From CAZQCV01 sp964591665 (GTDB taxonomy: Bacteria; Patescibacteriota; Minisyncoccia; Phycocordibacterales; UBA9973): a stretch of 14,203 nt of DNA. Both the position numbers and the translations under genes were made by a program. Under the pieces are notes generated by a model. That model was not told the DNA's origin, searched no databases, and saw only the letters and a list, made by a program, of their open reading frames with translations. Of this stretch, positions 12,856 through 14,203 are shown in pieces (position 1 is the stretch's first letter; each line of letters starts with the position of its first letter). The stretch is taken from NCBI GenBank assembly GCA_964591665.1, contig CAZQCV010000018.1, positions 1 to 14,203 on the forward strand, read 5' to 3'.

Positions 12856-14025
12856 CTATATAGAAAACCGGTGTATATTGTAGAGATCATCGTCACTACT
12901 GTTTTCAGTAGAGGCGATTTCTTCTTTTGTACGATCATCAATAAAACTAGGGTCTTCAAAATGCGCTTGGAGTTCTTCGTGTTGTTCTGCAAGACCAAAC
13001 GTTTGTATAGCTTCATGGACAGCACTGGTAGATGTCTGAACCTCAAGAGGATCAATGTGTGACTCTTGTGTATCTGGAAAAACAGGAATTTCTGGGTATT
13101 GTATTTCTGGAACAGGCGCAGATACAAAAGTAGATTCTTCTTTAGGTTGCTCTGGTGTTTGCACAACAGGAATCGCAGAAACGGCTGATGCAGATTGAAC
13201 TTGTTGCATATTTATAATATTTAAAAGCGAACGAAGTTCTTCATTTGAAAAGAAGTCAATTTCTATTTTACCACCTTGCTCACGACGTTCGATATGTACA
13301 CGAGTACCCAATGTTTCTTGAAGTGTATGCTCAAGCGCGACGAGTTCAGGATCTGGAGCATATTCTTTTTTGCGAATTTTATCAGTAGCGACACGACGAG
13401 CAATACGTTCTGCTTCACGCACACTAATACGTTTAAACATAATCTCTTTAAAAAGTACTTGTTGCTCTTCCGGACGATCAGCCAACATCATAAGCGGTCG
13501 AGTGTGACCTTCGCTAATTTTACCTTCAGAAAGTGCGTTTAAGATTTCTTCAGGTAACTGCAAAAGACGAAGTGTGTTTGAGACATACTCGCGACTCTTC
13601 CCCATTTTCTGACCGATTTGTGCATGAGTGTATTTAAACTCATCTACGAATCGCAAAAAGGCTCGTGCTCGTTCGACCGCGTTAAGATCTTCACGTTGCA
13701 AGTTTTCAATAATAGCAAGTTCAAGTTTTGCTTGAGAGTCATCACCAGTACGGATCACAACTGGCACCTGGAGCAATCCTGCGAGCTTCGAAGCACGGAG
13801 ACGTCGTTCTCCAGCGATCAGTTCGTATTCAACAAAAATCCCACCATCTTCTTTTACTTTCTCAATACGAGAAACAACAAGCGGTTGAAGTACGCCATAC
13901 ATGCGGATAGAGTCTGCAAGATCTTTAAGTTTTGCTTCTTCGAATTCCCGACGAGGTTGATACGGATTTGGAAAAATTTTCTCAACTTCGATAAAATAAA
14001 TTGAATTAGAATATAGGTTTGCCAT
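12856..14025 (-). CDS. parB: ParB/Spo0J-family chromosome partition protein
   Basis: ParB binds parS and spreads as a CTP-dependent clamp to segregate origins. The N-terminal domain has IFPNPYQPRREF (17-28) and the CTPase box LIAGERRLRASKLAG (69-83). Then come AIIENLQRED (104-113), a helix-turn-helix (about 133-160, THAQIGQKMGKSREYVSNTLRLL) and GHTRPLMML. The C-terminal dimerisation segment is at about 225-275 (LEHTLQETLGTRVHIERREQ, then GKIEIDFFS and a leucine-rich helix). After it, where most ParB proteins end, a tail of about 114 residues continues: Pro/Ser/Glu-rich, acidic, and probably disordered. The ATG at 14025 follows a -10 by 6 nt; a TTG at 14049 would translate through that -10 and is rejected. 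No parA and no full parS is in the window. It converges with relA, 4 bp apart. Confidence 0.95.
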   Translation of the reverse strand: MANLYSNSIYFIEVEKIFPNPYQPRREFEEAKLKDLADSIRMYGVLQPLVVSRIEKVKEDGGIFVEYELIAGERRLRASKLAGLLQVPVVIRTGDDSQAKLELAIIENLQREDLNAVERARAFLRFVDEFKYTHAQIGQKMGKSREYVSNTLRLLQLPEEILNALSEGKISEGHTRPLMMLADRPEEQQVLFKEIMFKRISVREAERIARRVATDKIRKKEYAPDPELVALEHTLQETLGTRVHIERREQGGKIEIDFFSNEELRSLLNIINMQQVQSASAVSAIPVVQTPEQPKEESTFVSAPVPEIQYPEIPVFPDTQESHIDPLEVQTSTSAVHEAIQTFGLAEQHEELQAHFEDPSFIDDRTKEEIASTENSSDDDLYNIHRFSI

Positions 14026-14031
14026 GCAAGC

Positions 14032-14040
14032 ATTGTACCA
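14032..14040 (-). promoter_or_regulatory. Extended -10 promoter of parB, leaderless
   Basis: TGG-TACAAT on the minus strand ends 6 nt before the ATG at 14025, so transcription should start at or within a base of the start codon. The hexamer at -35 (TTTCAT) is weak. Confidence 0.65.
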
Positions 14041-14060
14041 TAGAGACAAAAATCATGAAA

Positions 14061-14089
14061 TTGCTTTTCGCTTATTTTTTATGTAGAAT
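14061..14089 (+). promoter_or_regulatory. Promoter of tRNA-Leu
   Basis: TTGCTT (14061-14066), a 17-bp spacer and TAGAAT (14084-14089) lie upstream of the tRNA. Transcription would start near 14096, leaving a 5' leader of about 25 nt for RNase P to remove. The gene lies divergent from parB. Confidence 0.55.
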
Positions 14090-14120
14090 ATGTGGACATT
14101 GTTCAAAAGACAATAGATTT

Positions 14121-14202
14121 GCCCAGGTGGCGGAATTGGTAGACGCGCACGACTCAAAATCGTGTGTCGCAAGGCATGAGGGTTCGATTCCCTCCCTGGG
14201 CA
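14121..14202 (+). tRNA. tRNA-Leu (anticodon CAA)
   Basis: The acceptor stem is GCCCAGG/CCTGGGC with discriminator A. The D arm is GCGGAATTGGTAGACGC. The anticodon stem CACGA/TCGTG encloses the loop CTCAAAA, giving anticodon CAA, which reads UUG. A long variable arm (GTCGCAAGGCAT region) and the T arm GAGGG-TTCGATT-CCCTC follow. The long variable arm and A73 confirm leucine. The window ends one base (C) past the discriminator, so an encoded CCA cannot be judged. Confidence 0.97.
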
Positions 14203-14203
14203 C

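Noticed and set aside
14026..14049. TTG start giving ParB eight extra residues
   Set aside because: The extra codons include the extended -10 TGGTACAAT; the ATG at 14025 is the better start.

Overview
The window reads as chromosomal DNA from a small-genome bacterium, most likely Candidate Phyla Radiation / Patescibacteria and probably the Parcubacteria side. The assignment rests on trimmed versions of housekeeping proteins (a 348-residue DnaX with no zinc module and no tau tail, a 487-residue RelA/SpoT with no ACT domain), very tight gene packing, no convincing Shine-Dalgarno sequences, and promoters that sit almost on the start codons. TGA is used as a stop (dprA), so the recoded UGA=Gly code of Absconditabacteria/Gracilibacteria is not in use. 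The phylum call is inference; no rRNA or ribosomal protein is present to anchor it.

Layout. 1-72: tRNA-Gln(UUG), minus strand, just downstream of dnaX. 102-7467: a minus-strand block that in transcription order reads serS, ftsQ-like, dus, guaB, purA, dnaX, tRNA-Gln. serS, ftsQ and dus are separated by 3 bp and then an 11-bp overlap, so they are almost certainly one operon. guaB-purA has its own promoter with a palindrome over it and its own intrinsic terminator, so it looks like a self-contained purine cassette set between dus and dnaX. 7468-7508 is a 41-bp divergent promoter. 7509-10685 carries dprA and topA on the plus strand, closed by a bidirectional terminator. 10714-11319 is a phosphatidylserine decarboxylase-like gene on the minus strand, divergent from the RelA/SpoT gene (11388-12851, plus), which converges 4 bp from a ParB gene (12856-14025, minus). 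The window ends in tRNA-Leu(CAA), plus strand.

Functions. The genes cover replication and chromosome upkeep (dnaX, topA, dprA, parB), translation (serS, dus, two tRNAs), the purine branch point at IMP (guaB, purA), division and envelope (ftsQ-like, psd-like) and stringent response (relA). I see no mobile element, CRISPR array, phage gene or toxin-antitoxin pair. No single new multi-gene system stands out. The most interesting signals are: (1) seven genes whose -10 hexamer ends only 6-11 nt before the start codon, implying leaderless or nearly leaderless mRNAs; (2) the guaB-purA cassette with a palindromic candidate operator; (3) domain losses or gains in DnaX, RelA and ParB; and (4) an Asp-to-Asn change at the presumed self-processing Asp of the Psd-like protein.
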